Of a stretch of 64,000 nucleotides of DNA, positions 20,855 to 32,560 are shown piece by piece. Each line of letters opens with the position of its first letter. Position 1 is the first letter of the stretch. The stretch spans positions 186,001 through 250,000 of the forward strand of contig JASCOC010000003.1 of NCBI GenBank assembly GCA_029959605.1, in the 5' to 3' direction. The notes beneath the pieces were generated by a model. That model did not search any database. It saw only the letters and a list, made by a program, of their open reading frames with translations, and was not told the origin of the DNA. This DNA comes from Lysobacteraceae bacterium PS02340. GTDB taxonomy: Bacteria > Pseudomonadota > Gammaproteobacteria > Xanthomonadales > Xanthomonadaceae. Made by a program: the position numbers and the translations under genes.

Positions 20855-21108
20855 GCTGTGCATCGCCGGGCCCTGCACAACACGGGGACCGGAGGTGGAG
20901 AGCCTGTGGACAACTTGAGGGGTCGAAAGTTGTCCACAGCTTGATCCACCTCTCCACACTGCACTGTCCACCGGGTTTGAAGGTCGGAAAAACGTAATCG
21001 ATTCAGAGGCTTGCAGTAGATACCAACTGATTTCGGCCTTATCCAGCACCACCATTTTTAGATTTATATCCTTTTTATAAAAGCACGGGACAAGGGGATA
21101 ACACCGAC
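20855..21108. other. Probable replication origin oriC (dnaA-dnaN spacer)
   Basis: The 254-bp spacer has DnaA-box-like nonamers TGTGGACAA (20905-20913, reverse), TTGTCCACA (20930-20938) and TTATCCAGC (21039-21047), with weaker TCCACA-type sites between 20944 and 20972. An AT-rich tract with TTTATATCC and TTTTTATAAAAG (21056-21083) next to them could be the unwinding element and may also hold the dnaN promoter. In Xanthomonas the origin is known to lie between dnaA and dnaN, which supports the call. Confidence 0.75.
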
Positions 21109-22209
21109 ATGCGTTTCAGTCTCCAACGCGAAACACTGCTCAAGCCGCTGGCCCAGGTCGTCAACGTCGTCGAGCGCCGCCAGACCCTGCCCGTGCTGGC
21201 CAACCTGCTGGTCCAGGTCCAGGACGGTCAGCTGTCGTTGACCGGTACCGACCTCGAAGTCGAGATGGTGTCGCGTCGTGCGGTCGACGATGCCCAGGAT
21301 GGCGAGACCACGATTCCGGCCCGCAAGCTGTTCGACATCGTCCGGGCGCTGCCCGACGGCAGCAAGGTCGTCATCTCGCAGTCCGGCGAAAAGATCACCG
21401 TGCAGGCCGGCCGCAGCCGCTTCACGCTGTCGAGCCTGCCGGCGGGCGATTTCCCGTCCGTGGACGAGGTCGAAGCCACCGATCGCATCGCCGTCCCGGA
21501 GGCGGCGCTCAAAGAGCTCATCGAGCGCACCGCGTTCGCGATGGCGCAGCAGGACGTCCGGTACTACCTCAACGGCCTGCTGTTCGATCTGTGCGATACC
21601 CGCCTGCGCTGCGTCGCGACCGACGGCCACCGCCTCGCGCTGTGCGAAACGACGCTGGAGACCGCGGTCCAGACCAAGCGCCAGATCATCCTGCCGCGCA
21701 AGGGTGTGACCGAACTGCAGCGCCTGCTCGAGGGCGGCGACAAGACGCTGGAGCTGGAGCTCGGCCGCAACCATCTGCGGGTCAAGCGCGACGATGTGAC
21801 CTTCACCAGCAAGCTGATCGATGGCCGCTTCCCGGATTACGAGGCCGTGATTCCGATCGGCGCCGACCGCGAAGTCACGATCGACCGCGAACTGCTGCGC
21901 GCCGCGCTGCAGCGCGTGGCGATTCTGTCGAACGAGAAGTACCGCGGCGTGCGGCTGGAAGTCTCCCCGGGCACGGTGCGCATCAACGCGCACAACCCGG
22001 AGCAGGAAGAAGCGCACGAGGAAGTCGAGGCCGACACCAAGGTCGACGATCTGGCGGTGGGCTTCAACGTGAACTACCTGCTGGACGCCCTGACCGCGCT
22101 GCGCGGCGAACAGGTGATCCTCAAGCTCCGCGACGCGAATTCGTCCGCGCTGGTGCGCGAGGCCACCGACGAGCGCAGCCGTCACGTGGTGATGCCGCTG
22201 CGTCTCTGA
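21109..22209 (+). CDS. dnaN: DNA polymerase III sliding clamp, beta subunit
   Basis: The 366-residue clamp has the three-domain beta fold, starting MRFSLQRETLLKPLAQVV and ending SRHVVMPLRL, which matches the family's terminal M-P-[ML]-R-[LV] motif. It forms the dimeric ring that tethers polymerase III to DNA. Length equals the E. coli protein. It lies between oriC and recF in the conserved dnaA-dnaN-recF-gyrB order. Confidence 0.96.
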   Translation: MRFSLQRETLLKPLAQVVNVVERRQTLPVLANLLVQVQDGQLSLTGTDLEVEMVSRRAVDDAQDGETTIPARKLFDIVRALPDGSKVVISQSGEKITVQAGRSRFTLSSLPAGDFPSVDEVEATDRIAVPEAALKELIERTAFAMAQQDVRYYLNGLLFDLCDTRLRCVATDGHRLALCETTLETAVQTKRQIILPRKGVTELQRLLEGGDKTLELELGRNHLRVKRDDVTFTSKLIDGRFPDYEAVIPIGADREVTIDRELLRAALQRVAILSNEKYRGVRLEVSPGTVRINAHNPEQEEAHEEVEADTKVDDLAVGFNVNYLLDALTALRGEQVILKLRDANSSALVREATDERSRHVVMPLRL

Positions 22210-22244
22210 CGCCATCGGTAGACTGGGCGCCCGTCGCCCACACA

Positions 22245-22260
22245 TGTTTCACGTGGAACA
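22245..22260. promoter_or_regulatory. parS site 1
   Basis: TGTTTCACGTGGAACA differs at one base from the perfect palindrome found at the neighbouring sites and matches the ParB-binding parS consensus. It lies in the dnaN-recF spacer. Confidence 0.85.
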
Positions 22261-22348
22261 CGACGCCCGGCTTGCCGGGCGTCTTCCGTTCCGGCCCGAT
22301 CGCTGCGCCTACGGCGGCAGGCGCCGGGATGCCACTTGCAGGACTTCC

Positions 22349-23446
22349 GTGCAGATCACCCGCTTCGACCTCCACAACGTACGCAATCTGCAGCCGACCT
22401 CGCTGCGGCCGGGCCCCGGCTTGAATCTGCTGCTGGGCGACAACGGGGCGGGCAAGACCAGTGTGCTGGAGGGGCTGCATCTCATGGCCTACGGACGCAG
22501 CTTCCGCGGGCGGGTACGCGACGGCCTGGTGCAGCGCGGACGCGAGGCGGTCGAGCTCTACGCCGAATGGCGCGAGGATCCCGCGCAGCCGCACCGCATG
22601 CGCCGCGCCGGGTTGCGCCACACCGGCCAGGACTGGAGCGGCCGTCTGGATGGCGAGGACGTTTCCCAGCTCGGGGACCTGTGTGCCGCGTTGATGGTGG
22701 TGACCTTCGAACCCGGTAGCCACGCGCTGATTTCCGGCAGCAGCGAGGTCCGACGCCGGTTCCTGGACTGGGGGCTGTTCCACGTGGAACAGGATTTCCT
22801 GCAGCAATGGCGCCGTTACGCGCGCGCGCTGCGGCAGCGCAACGCGCTGCTGAAGTCCGGCGCCGGTGGCTCGCAGCTCGATGCCTGGGATCACGAGCTC
22901 GCCGACGCCGCGTTGCCGCTCGATACCCGGCGCGAGGCCTATCTGCAACGGCTGCAGACCGCGGTGCACGCAGTGGCCGCCGAGATCGCCCCGGCGCTGG
23001 GCGCACCGGAACTGGTGTTTCTGCCCGGCTGGCGCCGCCAGGATCTGTCGCTGGCCGACGCGCTGGTCGTGGCCCGCGATCGCGATCGCGCGGCCGGCCA
23101 TACCAGCGTGGGACCGCACCGCGCTGACTGGCGAATCCGATTCGAGGACCGGCCGGAACAGTCGCTGCTGTCGCGCGGTCAGGCCAAGCAATCCGCACTG
23201 TGCTGCCTGCTCGCGCAGGCCCGGGATTGCGCGGATCGCTTCGAAGGGCGCTGGCCGGTGATCGCGCTGGATGACCTGGCCTCCGAACTGGATCGCCATC
23301 ACCAGCGGCAGGTGCTGGCGTATCTGCGGGATGCGGGCGCGCAGGTGCTGATCACCGGGACCGAACGCCCCGACCATTGGCCGGATGCAGTGCTGGCGGA
23401 GGCCACGACGTTCCACGTGGAACACGGCGTGGTCAGCCAAGGCTGA
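22349..23446 (+). CDS. recF: DNA replication and repair protein RecF
   Basis: The 365-residue SMC-like ATPase has Walker A GDNGAGKTS (about residues 31-39), a signature region near LLSRGQAKQ and Walker B VIALDDLASELD. It loads RecA at gaps. The in-frame opening to 22244 would begin inside a parS site and encode a Pro/Arg-rich extension, so the GTG at 22349 (VQITRFDLHNVRN) is preferred. Two parS sites are embedded in the reading frame at 22776 and 23409, giving FHVEQ and FHVEH in the protein. Confidence 0.92.
   Translation: MQITRFDLHNVRNLQPTSLRPGPGLNLLLGDNGAGKTSVLEGLHLMAYGRSFRGRVRDGLVQRGREAVELYAEWREDPAQPHRMRRAGLRHTGQDWSGRLDGEDVSQLGDLCAALMVVTFEPGSHALISGSSEVRRRFLDWGLFHVEQDFLQQWRRYARALRQRNALLKSGAGGSQLDAWDHELADAALPLDTRREAYLQRLQTAVHAVAAEIAPALGAPELVFLPGWRRQDLSLADALVVARDRDRAAGHTSVGPHRADWRIRFEDRPEQSLLSRGQAKQSALCCLLAQARDCADRFEGRWPVIALDDLASELDRHHQRQVLAYLRDAGAQVLITGTERPDHWPDAVLAEATTFHVEHGVVSQG
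22776..22791. promoter_or_regulatory. parS site 2 (inside recF)
   Basis: TGTTCCACGTGGAACA is a perfect 16-bp palindrome within the recF coding sequence, read as FHVEQ. It equals the Pseudomonas-type parS core. Confidence 0.9.
23409..23424. promoter_or_regulatory. parS site 3 (recF 3' end)
   Basis: CGTTCCACGTGGAACA, one outer mismatch to the perfect palindrome, lies within the last codons of recF and is read as FHVEH. Confidence 0.85.
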
Positions 23447-23480
23447 CGGCCTCACCGAGCGCGCCAACCCGATGCGCTCA

Positions 23481-23496
23481 TGTTCCACGTGGAACA
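23481..23496. promoter_or_regulatory. parS site 4
   Basis: TGTTCCACGTGGAACA, a perfect palindrome in the recF-gyrB spacer. Confidence 0.9.
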
Positions 23497-23531
23497 TCCT
23501 GAAGCCCGGTTCGAATCCCCGGTCGACGTGT

Positions 23532-23547
23532 TGTTCCACGTGGAACA
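23532..23547. promoter_or_regulatory. parS site 5
   Basis: TGTTCCACGTGGAACA, a perfect palindrome 27 bases upstream of the gyrB -10 element, so ParB binding could influence gyrB transcription. Confidence 0.9.
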
Positions 23548-23571
23548 CGCGCCGGAGGGCCTGGTCCGAAC

Positions 23572-26108
<2,537 letters not shown>

Positions 26109-26215
26109 CCGGCGTGATCCGCCGCACCGTGCGCCTCCGTATGGAGGCCGCGGTTGACGGCGCGTTAATCCGTGCCGTTTTACAACACGGGTTCTTGAAC
26201 AGGGGAGTCTCGTCC

Positions 26216-27025
26216 ATGAAAACGCCCATCGCGGCGCTCGCTGCGGCTGTGTTGCTCGCCGGCTGCGCGACCACCACGTCCCCGACCGGCCGTACCCAGT
26301 ACGTCGGCGCGGTCTCGCAGGCCCAGCTCAACCAGATGGGCGAGCAGGCCTTTGCCGAGACCAAGTCCCAGATGCGCGCCTCGACCGATGCGAAGCAGCA
26401 GGCGTACGTGCGCTGCATCGTCACCGACATCGTCCGCGAACTGCCGGCCAACTGGCAGCAGCTCAACTGGGAATCGGTGGTCTTCGTCGACGACAACCCG
26501 AATGCGTTCGCACTGCCCGGCGGCAAGGTCGGCGTGCACACCGGCATCCTCAAGGTCGCGCAGAACCAGGACCAGCTGGCCGCCGTGATCGCGCACGAGA
26601 TCGGCCACGTCTACGCGAACCATCACGACGAACGCATCACCCGCCAGATGGGCGCGCAGGGCGCGCTCGGCGTGGCGGGTGCGTTGCTGGGCTCGCGCTA
26701 CGGCGAAGGCGCGCAGCAGTCGGCGAACCAGCTCGGCGGCGCCGCGCTGCAGACCACCTTCCTGCTGCCCGGCACGCGCACGCAGGAAACCGAGGCCGAT
26801 GTCGTCGGTCAGGACCTGATGGCCAAGGCCGGGTTCGATCCGCGCGCGGCGGTCGGCCTGTGGCAGAACATGATCGCGGCCAGCGGCGGCAGCCGTCCGC
26901 CGCAGTGGCTGTCGACGCATCCCAATCCCGAGAACCGCATCAGCGAACTGCAGACGCGTGCAGCGAGCCTCGTGCCGACCTACGAACAGGCGCAGGCCGC
27001 AGGCAAGCGTCCGCGCTGCGGCTGA
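26216..27025 (+). CDS. M48 family metallopeptidase lipoprotein (LoiP/YggG-like)
   Basis: A 269-residue lipoprotein (lipobox LAGC, Cys17) with the M48 zinc motif HEIGH at residues 127-131 and the downstream third-ligand segment ETEADVVGQDLM. It resembles the periplasmic peptidases LoiP and BepA, which degrade misfolded envelope proteins. The ATG at 26216 gives the lipoprotein signal; the opening to 26114 reaches back to the gyrB stop. TTGACG at 26154 may be a -35 element for its own promoter. The TPR gene begins 110 bases downstream. Confidence 0.88.
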   Translation: MKTPIAALAAAVLLAGCATTTSPTGRTQYVGAVSQAQLNQMGEQAFAETKSQMRASTDAKQQAYVRCIVTDIVRELPANWQQLNWESVVFVDDNPNAFALPGGKVGVHTGILKVAQNQDQLAAVIAHEIGHVYANHHDERITRQMGAQGALGVAGALLGSRYGEGAQQSANQLGGAALQTTFLLPGTRTQETEADVVGQDLMAKAGFDPRAAVGLWQNMIAASGGSRPPQWLSTHPNPENRISELQTRAASLVPTYEQAQAAGKRPRCG

Positions 27026-27135
27026 GCGCGTTTCACCCGCGCCTGCGCGCATCTGCGCAACCATCGGGCGATAATCGCCGTATCCAGACTCCGGCCCCCG
27101 GCGTACCGCGGGCCACCTGCCAATCGAGGTGTTCC

Positions 27136-28374
27136 ATGTCGAAGTCCCGCATGTCCCAGCAGGCGCTCGCCGCTGCCCTGACCACCGCCCTGCTCGCGTT
27201 CGCCGCGCCGTCGATGGCGTTCGCGCAGGACGAAGGCGGCAGCGACCGCAGCGAGCGCAGCAGCCGCTCCGCGCGCAGCGCCGATCGCAGCGAACGCCGC
27301 AGCTCGCGCCAGGCGCCGCAGAAGGCTGAGGCGCTGTATCCCAACAGCAGCCGGCAGGAGCCGGGCGTGTCGGCCAGCCAGCGCCTGGTCAAGCAGCTCA
27401 ACACGCTCTCCGAAGCGAACAACGCGTCCGACGCCGCCAAGGGCCTGCCGGTCGCCGACGAGATCATCGCCAACGGCAGCGCCAACACCTACGACAAGTC
27501 GATGGCGGCCCTGCTCGCCGGCCAGCTGCTCCTCAACGAGGACAACGACCGCGCGATCGCCTATCTCAACCAGGCGATCGAGACCGGCGGCCTCGACAAC
27601 AACAACCACTTCCAGGCGATGTTGATCGTCGCGCAGCTGCAGGCGCAGGACGACAAGTACGCCGAAGCGCTCGCGACGCTCGACCGCTACATCACCGAGT
27701 CCGGCTCGACCGATCCCAAGGACCAGGCGCTCAAGGGCAATCTGCTGTATCGCCTTGAGCGCTACCCGGAGGCGATCGCGACGCTCAAGCCGCTGGTCGA
27801 CGCGGGCGGTGAAGTCGATCCCCAGTGGCAGCAGATCCTGATGGCGTCGTACGCCGAATCGGGCAACAGCGCCGAAGCCACACGCCTCGCCGAACAGGTC
27901 GCGCAGGCGACGCCCGGCGACAAGCGTTCGCAGGTCAATCTCGCCGTGTCGTATCTGCAGACCGACCAGAACGACAAGGCGATCGAAGTGTTCGAGCGTC
28001 TGCGTGCGGCCGGTCAGCTCACCGAAGAAAGCGAGTACCGCAACCTCTACGCGCTGTATCTCAACAGCGAGAACAAGGAGCGCGAAGCGATCGCGGTGAT
28101 CAACGAAGGCCTGCAGAAGAACATCCTCAAGGAGGATTACCGCACGATGGCGGCGCTCGGTCAGGCGAACTACTTCAGCGACCAGATCGAGCCGGCGATC
28201 GCCGCGTGGCGCAAGGCCGCACCGCTCGCGGAAAACGGCGATACGTACCTCAATCTCGCGCGCGTGCTGCACCAGGAAGGCCGTGCGGACGAAGCGAAGG
28301 AAGCAGCGCGTCAGGCGATCGCGAAGGGCCTGAAATCCAACACCGACGCCGAGCGCATCATCTCCGGTCGTTAA
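27136..28374 (+). CDS. TPR-repeat exported protein
   Basis: The 412-residue protein has a signal peptide ending near AFAQDE (residue 32), then an Arg/Ser-rich low-complexity stretch (33-60, many RS and SR steps), then helical tetratricopeptide repeats from about residue 75 to the end (for example DRAIAYLNQAIETGGLDN and EGRADEAKEAARQAIAKGLK). TPRs mediate protein interactions, and a periplasmic scaffold role is inferred. Its position directly before tonB-exbB-exbD is typical of xanthomonads and suggests a link to energy transduction or the envelope, but no enzyme motif is present. Confidence 0.8.
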   Translation: MSKSRMSQQALAAALTTALLAFAAPSMAFAQDEGGSDRSERSSRSARSADRSERRSSRQAPQKAEALYPNSSRQEPGVSASQRLVKQLNTLSEANNASDAAKGLPVADEIIANGSANTYDKSMAALLAGQLLLNEDNDRAIAYLNQAIETGGLDNNNHFQAMLIVAQLQAQDDKYAEALATLDRYITESGSTDPKDQALKGNLLYRLERYPEAIATLKPLVDAGGEVDPQWQQILMASYAESGNSAEATRLAEQVAQATPGDKRSQVNLAVSYLQTDQNDKAIEVFERLRAAGQLTEESEYRNLYALYLNSENKEREAIAVINEGLQKNILKEDYRTMAALGQANYFSDQIEPAIAAWRKAAPLAENGDTYLNLARVLHQEGRADEAKEAARQAIAKGLKSNTDAERIISGR

Positions 28375-28416
28375 GAAAAAGTTGCCGGAATCATGGATGG
28401 TGCTGGCCACTTGGAT

Positions 28417-28425
28417 TGGTATAAG
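28417..28425 (+). promoter_or_regulatory. Candidate extended -10 promoter of tonB
   Basis: TGGTATAAG fits the extended -10 pattern and lies about 85 bases before the tonB ATG in the 135-base spacer after the TPR gene. No Fur-box-like sequence was recognised nearby. Confidence 0.4.
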
Positions 28426-28509
28426 CTTTAGGGTTCCTGCCGACCGAACAGGTTGGCAGTTCAACTTTTCCACCGGGGTTTCGACCCCGGCCTCACCAGA
28501 GTTCTCCGC

Positions 28510-29175
28510 ATGACGCAACGCTCGACGACGACCGACAGGAACGACGAAGACGAGGGCCTGAACTGGGGCCGCATCGCCGGCTTCACGATGGTGGTCGCGT
28601 TCCACGCCGCTGCGATCATGCTGCTGCTCGCGCCCGTCAATCCGCCGAACGCCGCAGCGCAGGAAGAAGCGGCCACGCGTGTGGTGATCATCGAACCGCC
28701 GCCGCCGCCGCCCCCGCCGCCGCCGCCGCCGCCGGAGCCGCCGAAGCCGACGCCGATCAAGGAACTGACCCCGCCGCGTCCGACGCCGGTCCCGCCGCCG
28801 CCGGAAGCACCGCCGGTCGTGTTCGACGATCCGTCGCCGATGGATACGCCGGCCCCGCCGCCCGCGCCGCCGTCGCCGCCCGCACCGTCCGCCGACATCG
28901 GCGCCAGCGTCGACATCTCGTCGAAGAACATGAATCCGCCGCGTTACCCGCCTGCCGCCGCCCGCGCGCAGATCGAGGGCACGGTGATCCTGGTCATCGA
29001 CGTCGACGCCAACGGCAACGTCACCAACGTGTCGGTCGAGAAGTCCAGCCGCAACCGTGACCTCGATCGCGCCGCGATCGAAGCCGCACGCAAGTGGTCG
29101 TTCCAGCCGGCCATGTCGAACGGCCAGCCGGCTGCAGGTCGCGTTCGCGTCCCAGTCGACTTCAACCTCGGCTGA
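28510..29175 (+). CDS. tonB: Energy transducer TonB
   Basis: The 221-residue protein has a cytoplasmic start, one membrane helix (about 26-45, with the conserved His of TonB in VVAFHAAAIMLLLA), a long Pro-rich spacer (60-135) including about 13 consecutive prolines, and a TonB C-terminal domain (about 140-221) with NPPRYPPAAARAQIEGTV and ARKWSFQPA. It transmits proton-motive force from ExbB-ExbD to outer-membrane receptors. The ATG at 28510 fits this topology better than the upstream Met at 28453. exbB follows after 100 bases. Confidence 0.93.
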   Translation: MTQRSTTTDRNDEDEGLNWGRIAGFTMVVAFHAAAIMLLLAPVNPPNAAAQEEAATRVVIIEPPPPPPPPPPPPPEPPKPTPIKELTPPRPTPVPPPPEAPPVVFDDPSPMDTPAPPPAPPSPPAPSADIGASVDISSKNMNPPRYPPAAARAQIEGTVILVIDVDANGNVTNVSVEKSSRNRDLDRAAIEAARKWSFQPAMSNGQPAAGRVRVPVDFNLG

Positions 29176-29275
29176 TCGATCCAGCTGTATCCGATACACC
29201 GGCGTTCTTCGGAACGTCGACACTTTCGCGTCAACGTTCCACTCTTCAAACCACTACATCTAGAAGGTAAGCGTC

Positions 29276-30025
29276 ATGCTGCAGGAAACCACCAACGCCG
29301 CTGTGTCCAACGCTGCCGGTCTGGAGTCGATGGGCTTCGCTGACATGATCGAGCACATGGACGCGGTCAACTGGACCGTGCTCATCGTTCTGATCGCAAT
29401 GTCGGCCATGTCGATCTTCTGGATCATTTTCAACGCCATCAAGGCTGCGCGCCTGAAGGGCAGCACCGACCGCGTGATCAACACGTTCTGGGAAACCCCG
29501 AACGCGCAGGACGCGATCCGCTTCATGGAAGAGCAGCCGAAGAGCGAGCCCTTCTCGAAGGTCGCCCTCGACGCCGCCCAGGCCGCCGCGCACCACCAGC
29601 GTCATGAAGGTTCGCGTCTGGTCGAGTCGCTGAACCGTTCGGAATTCGTCGATCGCGCCCTGCGTCAGGCCGTGACCCGCGAGTCGCTGAAGCTCGAAGA
29701 CGGTCTGACCGTGCTCGCCACCGTCGGTGCGACCGCGCCGTTCGTGGGTCTGCTCGGTACGGTGTGGGGCATCTACCGCGCCCTGATCCGCATCGGTGCC
29801 AGCGGCCAGGCCGACATCGGCGCAGTGGCAGGTCCGGTCGGCGAGGCGCTGATCATGACCGCCATCGGTCTGGGCGTCGCGATCCCGGCAGTGCTCGGCT
29901 ACAACTTCTTCGTCCGTCTGAACCGCGGCACGAACAACAAGCTCGACACCTTCGCGCACGACCTGCACGACTTCTTCGCCACCGGTTCGCGCGTCGGCGA
30001 GACGCCGGTTCCGGCCAAGGTCTAA
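29276..30025 (+). CDS. exbB: Biopolymer transport protein ExbB
   Basis: The 249-residue MotA/TolQ/ExbB-family protein has three membrane helices (about 28-48, 150-170, 195-215) with the conserved APFVGLLGTVWGIYRAL and GPVGEALIMTAIGLGVAIPA segments. It forms the pentameric proton channel with ExbD that energises TonB. A ribosome-binding site AGAAGG precedes the ATG. exbD1 starts 37 bases downstream. Confidence 0.95.
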   Translation: MLQETTNAAVSNAAGLESMGFADMIEHMDAVNWTVLIVLIAMSAMSIFWIIFNAIKAARLKGSTDRVINTFWETPNAQDAIRFMEEQPKSEPFSKVALDAAQAAAHHQRHEGSRLVESLNRSEFVDRALRQAVTRESLKLEDGLTVLATVGATAPFVGLLGTVWGIYRALIRIGASGQADIGAVAGPVGEALIMTAIGLGVAIPAVLGYNFFVRLNRGTNNKLDTFAHDLHDFFATGSRVGETPVPAKV

Positions 30026-30062
30026 GAAGCGCGCACGTCAGTAGCGACAACGGAGTTCAGAT

Positions 30063-30485
<423 letters not shown>

Positions 30486-30500
30486 ACCGGAGCAACACGC

Positions 30501-30911
30501 ATGGCATTTTCATCCGGTGGCGAAGGCCCGATGGCCGACATCAACATCATTCCGCTCTGCGACGTGATGTTGGTGCTGCTGATCATCTTCATGGTGACGG
30601 CGCCGAAGGCTTCCTATCCAATCGACATCGATCTCCCGCAGCGTTCCACGACGCCGCCGGAGAATCCGGTGGAACCACCGGAGCCGATCCGGCTGCGCAT
30701 CGACGGTTCGGGCCAGATCTTCTGGAACGACAGCCCGACGCCAGTCTCGGCACTGCGCAACATGATGGAGTCGGAAGTCCAGCGTGACCCGACCAATCAG
30801 CCGACGCTCGAGATCGACACCAGTGGCGACGCCGATTACGGCGTGCTGGCCAAGGTGTTGGCGGAAGCGAAGAACGCGCAGATGCAGAAGATCGGCTTCG
30901 TGCGACAGTAA
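30501..30911 (+). CDS. exbD2: Biopolymer transport protein ExbD (second copy)
   Basis: The 136-residue paralogue opens like the first copy (MAFSSGG) and keeps the functional Asp in [18 protein letters not shown], but the periplasmic domain is diverged. In Xanthomonas campestris the second ExbD is needed for some TonB-linked functions but not for iron uptake. A similar division of labour is inferred here. A strong terminator follows. Confidence 0.93.
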   Translation: MAFSSGGEGPMADINIIPLCDVMLVLLIIFMVTAPKASYPIDIDLPQRSTTPPENPVEPPEPIRLRIDGSGQIFWNDSPTPVSALRNMMESEVQRDPTNQPTLEIDTSGDADYGVLAKVLAEAKNAQMQKIGFVRQ

Positions 30912-30970
30912 TACGCAGCAAGCACCGGTGCGGGCCTGCAGCACGCGCCGGTGATCGATGCAGTGATTTG

Positions 30971-30999
30971 AACGCCGCCTTCGGGCGGCGTTTTTTTTT
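30971..30999 (+). terminator. Rho-independent terminator after exbD2
   Basis: AACGCCGCC and GGCGGCGTT form a nine-base stem around a TTCG tetraloop, followed by a run of T. It ends the tonB-exbB-exbD-exbD2 transcript. Confidence 0.92.
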
Positions 31000-31160
31000 G
31001 GTGCGTGCCGGCATGCCGGAGGTGGCGTCGAATGCGGACTCGATCGCGCCGGAGCGCGGGACGCGCGTCACACCGCAGCCGTAGCGGGAGGGCGCGCGGA
31101 TCCGGCGCGCGAGGCTGCGTACAGGACGCCGCGATCAGATGCGCGGATCGAACGTCCGGA

Positions 31161-31922
31161 TCAGACGCGCGCGGCTGCCGCCTCGGTGATCGCGAGATAG
31201 CGGCGCACCGTCGTGTCCAGGCCGTCGTACAGCGCCTCGCCGATCAGCGCGTGGCCGATCGAGACTTCGTCGATCCCGCCGAGCGCTGCGAGCAACGCGC
31301 CGAGATTGGCCTGGCTGAGATCGTGACCGGCATTGACCCCGAGTCCCGCGGCGCGGGCCTGGTGCGCCGTCGTCACCAATGCGGGCAGCGCCGTCTCCGG
31401 CGTGCCCGCGTCGAAGGCTTCGGCCCACGGACCGGTATAGAGCTCGATGCGATCGGCGCCGCTGGCGCGCGCGGCTTCGATGTCGGCGCCGGCATCGGCG
31501 AACAGACTGACGCGGCAGCCGAGCGCGTGGAATGCCGCGACCAGCGGAATCAGCGCGTCGCGCTCGCGTGCGAAATCGAAACCGTGGTCCGACGTCAGCT
31601 GCGCATCGCCGTCGGGCACCAAGGTGACCTGCGCTGGACGTGTTTCCTCGCACAGCGCGAGCAGCCCCGGATACCCGTCGCGCGGCGGCGCGAACGGGTT
31701 GCCTTCGATGTTGAACTCGACGGCGCGCGCTGCAGTCAGTCGCGCGAGTGCACGCACGTCGTCGGCACGGATGTGCCGCGCATCGGGCCGCGGGTGCACG
31801 GTGATGCCGTGCGCGCCGGCGTCGAGGCAGGCACGCGCCGCGCGCACGACGTCGGGATCGCGACCGCCGCGCGAATTGCGCAGCACCGCGATCTTGTTGA
31901 CGTTGACGCTGAGCCGGGTCAC
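31161..31922 (-). CDS. pdxJ: Pyridoxine 5'-phosphate synthase
   Basis: The 253-residue TIM-barrel enzyme begins [18 protein letters not shown] and contains [22 protein letters not shown] and [11 protein letters not shown], all signatures of PdxJ. It condenses 1-deoxyxylulose 5-phosphate with 3-amino-2-oxopropyl phosphate, the last ring-forming step of vitamin B6 synthesis. The start overlaps the stop of the upstream small membrane protein gene by four bases. The 249 bases on the exbD2 side hold no other gene apart from the terminator. Confidence 0.95.
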   Translation of the reverse strand: MTRLSVNVNKIAVLRNSRGGRDPDVVRAARACLDAGAHGITVHPRPDARHIRADDVRALARLTAARAVEFNIEGNPFAPPRDGYPGLLALCEETRPAQVTLVPDGDAQLTSDHGFDFARERDALIPLVAAFHALGCRVSLFADAGADIEAARASGADRIELYTGPWAEAFDAGTPETALPALVTTAHQARAAGLGVNAGHDLSQANLGALLAALGGIDEVSIGHALIGEALYDGLDTTVRRYLAITEAAAARV

Positions 31923-32200
31923 GGCCCGGTGGGTGGCGTGCGGGCCGGATCGTCGACCGGCGACGCGGCAGCCGCGCGGCGGGCATCGGCTTGCTCGCGC
32001 AGACGACGCAGCTCCGCCGGGTCGACCATCATCGCTTCGCTGCGGCTCTGGTTGCCGACACGCTGCGCCAGCAGGCCCAGCACACCGATCACGACGAACA
32101 CGAGCGACAGCACCAGCGCGATCGCCGCGAGCGGGACCGACGTGGTGGTGAACGCGATGACGACCGCGCCGAGCGCGAGCAACAGGAACAACCAGGGCAT
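31919..32200 (-). CDS. Small membrane protein coupled to pdxJ
   Basis: A 93-residue protein with two hydrophobic segments (about 2-18 and 22-47: [19 protein letters not shown] and following) and a soluble Arg/Ala/Pro-rich tail. I recognise no family. It overlaps pdxJ by four bases (ATGA), so the two are translated together. The ATG at 32200 is chosen over in-frame Met codons further upstream because those run through a repeat and a degenerate parS-like site. Confidence 0.65.
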   Translation of the reverse strand: MPWLFLLLALGAVVIAFTTTSVPLAAIALVLSLVFVVIGVLGLLAQRVGNQSRSEAMMVDPAELRRLREQADARRAAAASPVDDPARTPPTGP

Positions 32201-32332
32201 GGGACGGGCTCCGCCTGACGTGTCCGCGAGTCTAAACCAGTCGCCGGCCGGAACCGGCGTCGGGCGCGCGCGCGGATCGACGAACGTGGCATTGGCGCGA
32301 CGGGCGGCGGATTGCCGTGCGGTGTTCCACGT

Positions 32333-32348
32333 GGAGGTCGGCGTAGAA
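32333..32348. promoter_or_regulatory. Degenerate parS-like site
   Basis: TGTTCCACGTGGAGGT matches 13 of 16 bases of the perfect parS sites, losing only the last three. It lies about 8.8 kb from the main cluster in a non-coding stretch between the small membrane protein gene and cls. Confidence 0.4.
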
Positions 32349-32497
32349 GCGGGCTTGCCGATCCGTGGCACGGGCAGATCGCAGCGAAACCATCGCGGAT
32401 GCGTTCGCCTGTACGTCGAATGAGAGGTCGGGCTTTCCGAATGGCCGGAACACATATCTACCCGGCGTGTACCTGCGCGACACGAGGCTCGGCGAAC

Positions 32498-32530
32498 GAT
32501 GGGTGTCGCTGCGCTCGACCCATCCTACGA
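32498..32530. repeat. Dispersed repeat, GATGGGT...ACCCATC family
   Basis: A compact hairpin copy: GATGGGT (32498-32504) and ACCCATC (32518-32524) flank GTCGCTGCGCTCG, ending in CTACGA. It lies 30 bases past the cls stop and shares sequence with the elements at 3591 and 40182. Confidence 0.7.
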
Positions 32531-32560
32531 AGGGCTGTGATCCGCCCCGGAAGCGCGCGA

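Noticed and set aside
27130-27145. parS-like TGTTCCATGTCGAAGT at the TPR gene start
   Set aside because: About 11 of 16 matches, with the central CACGTG lost; explained by the start codon region.
28690-28735. CCG-rich run as a DNA microsatellite element
   Set aside because: It encodes the proline spacer of TonB in frame, so it is part of that gene, though it may vary in length.
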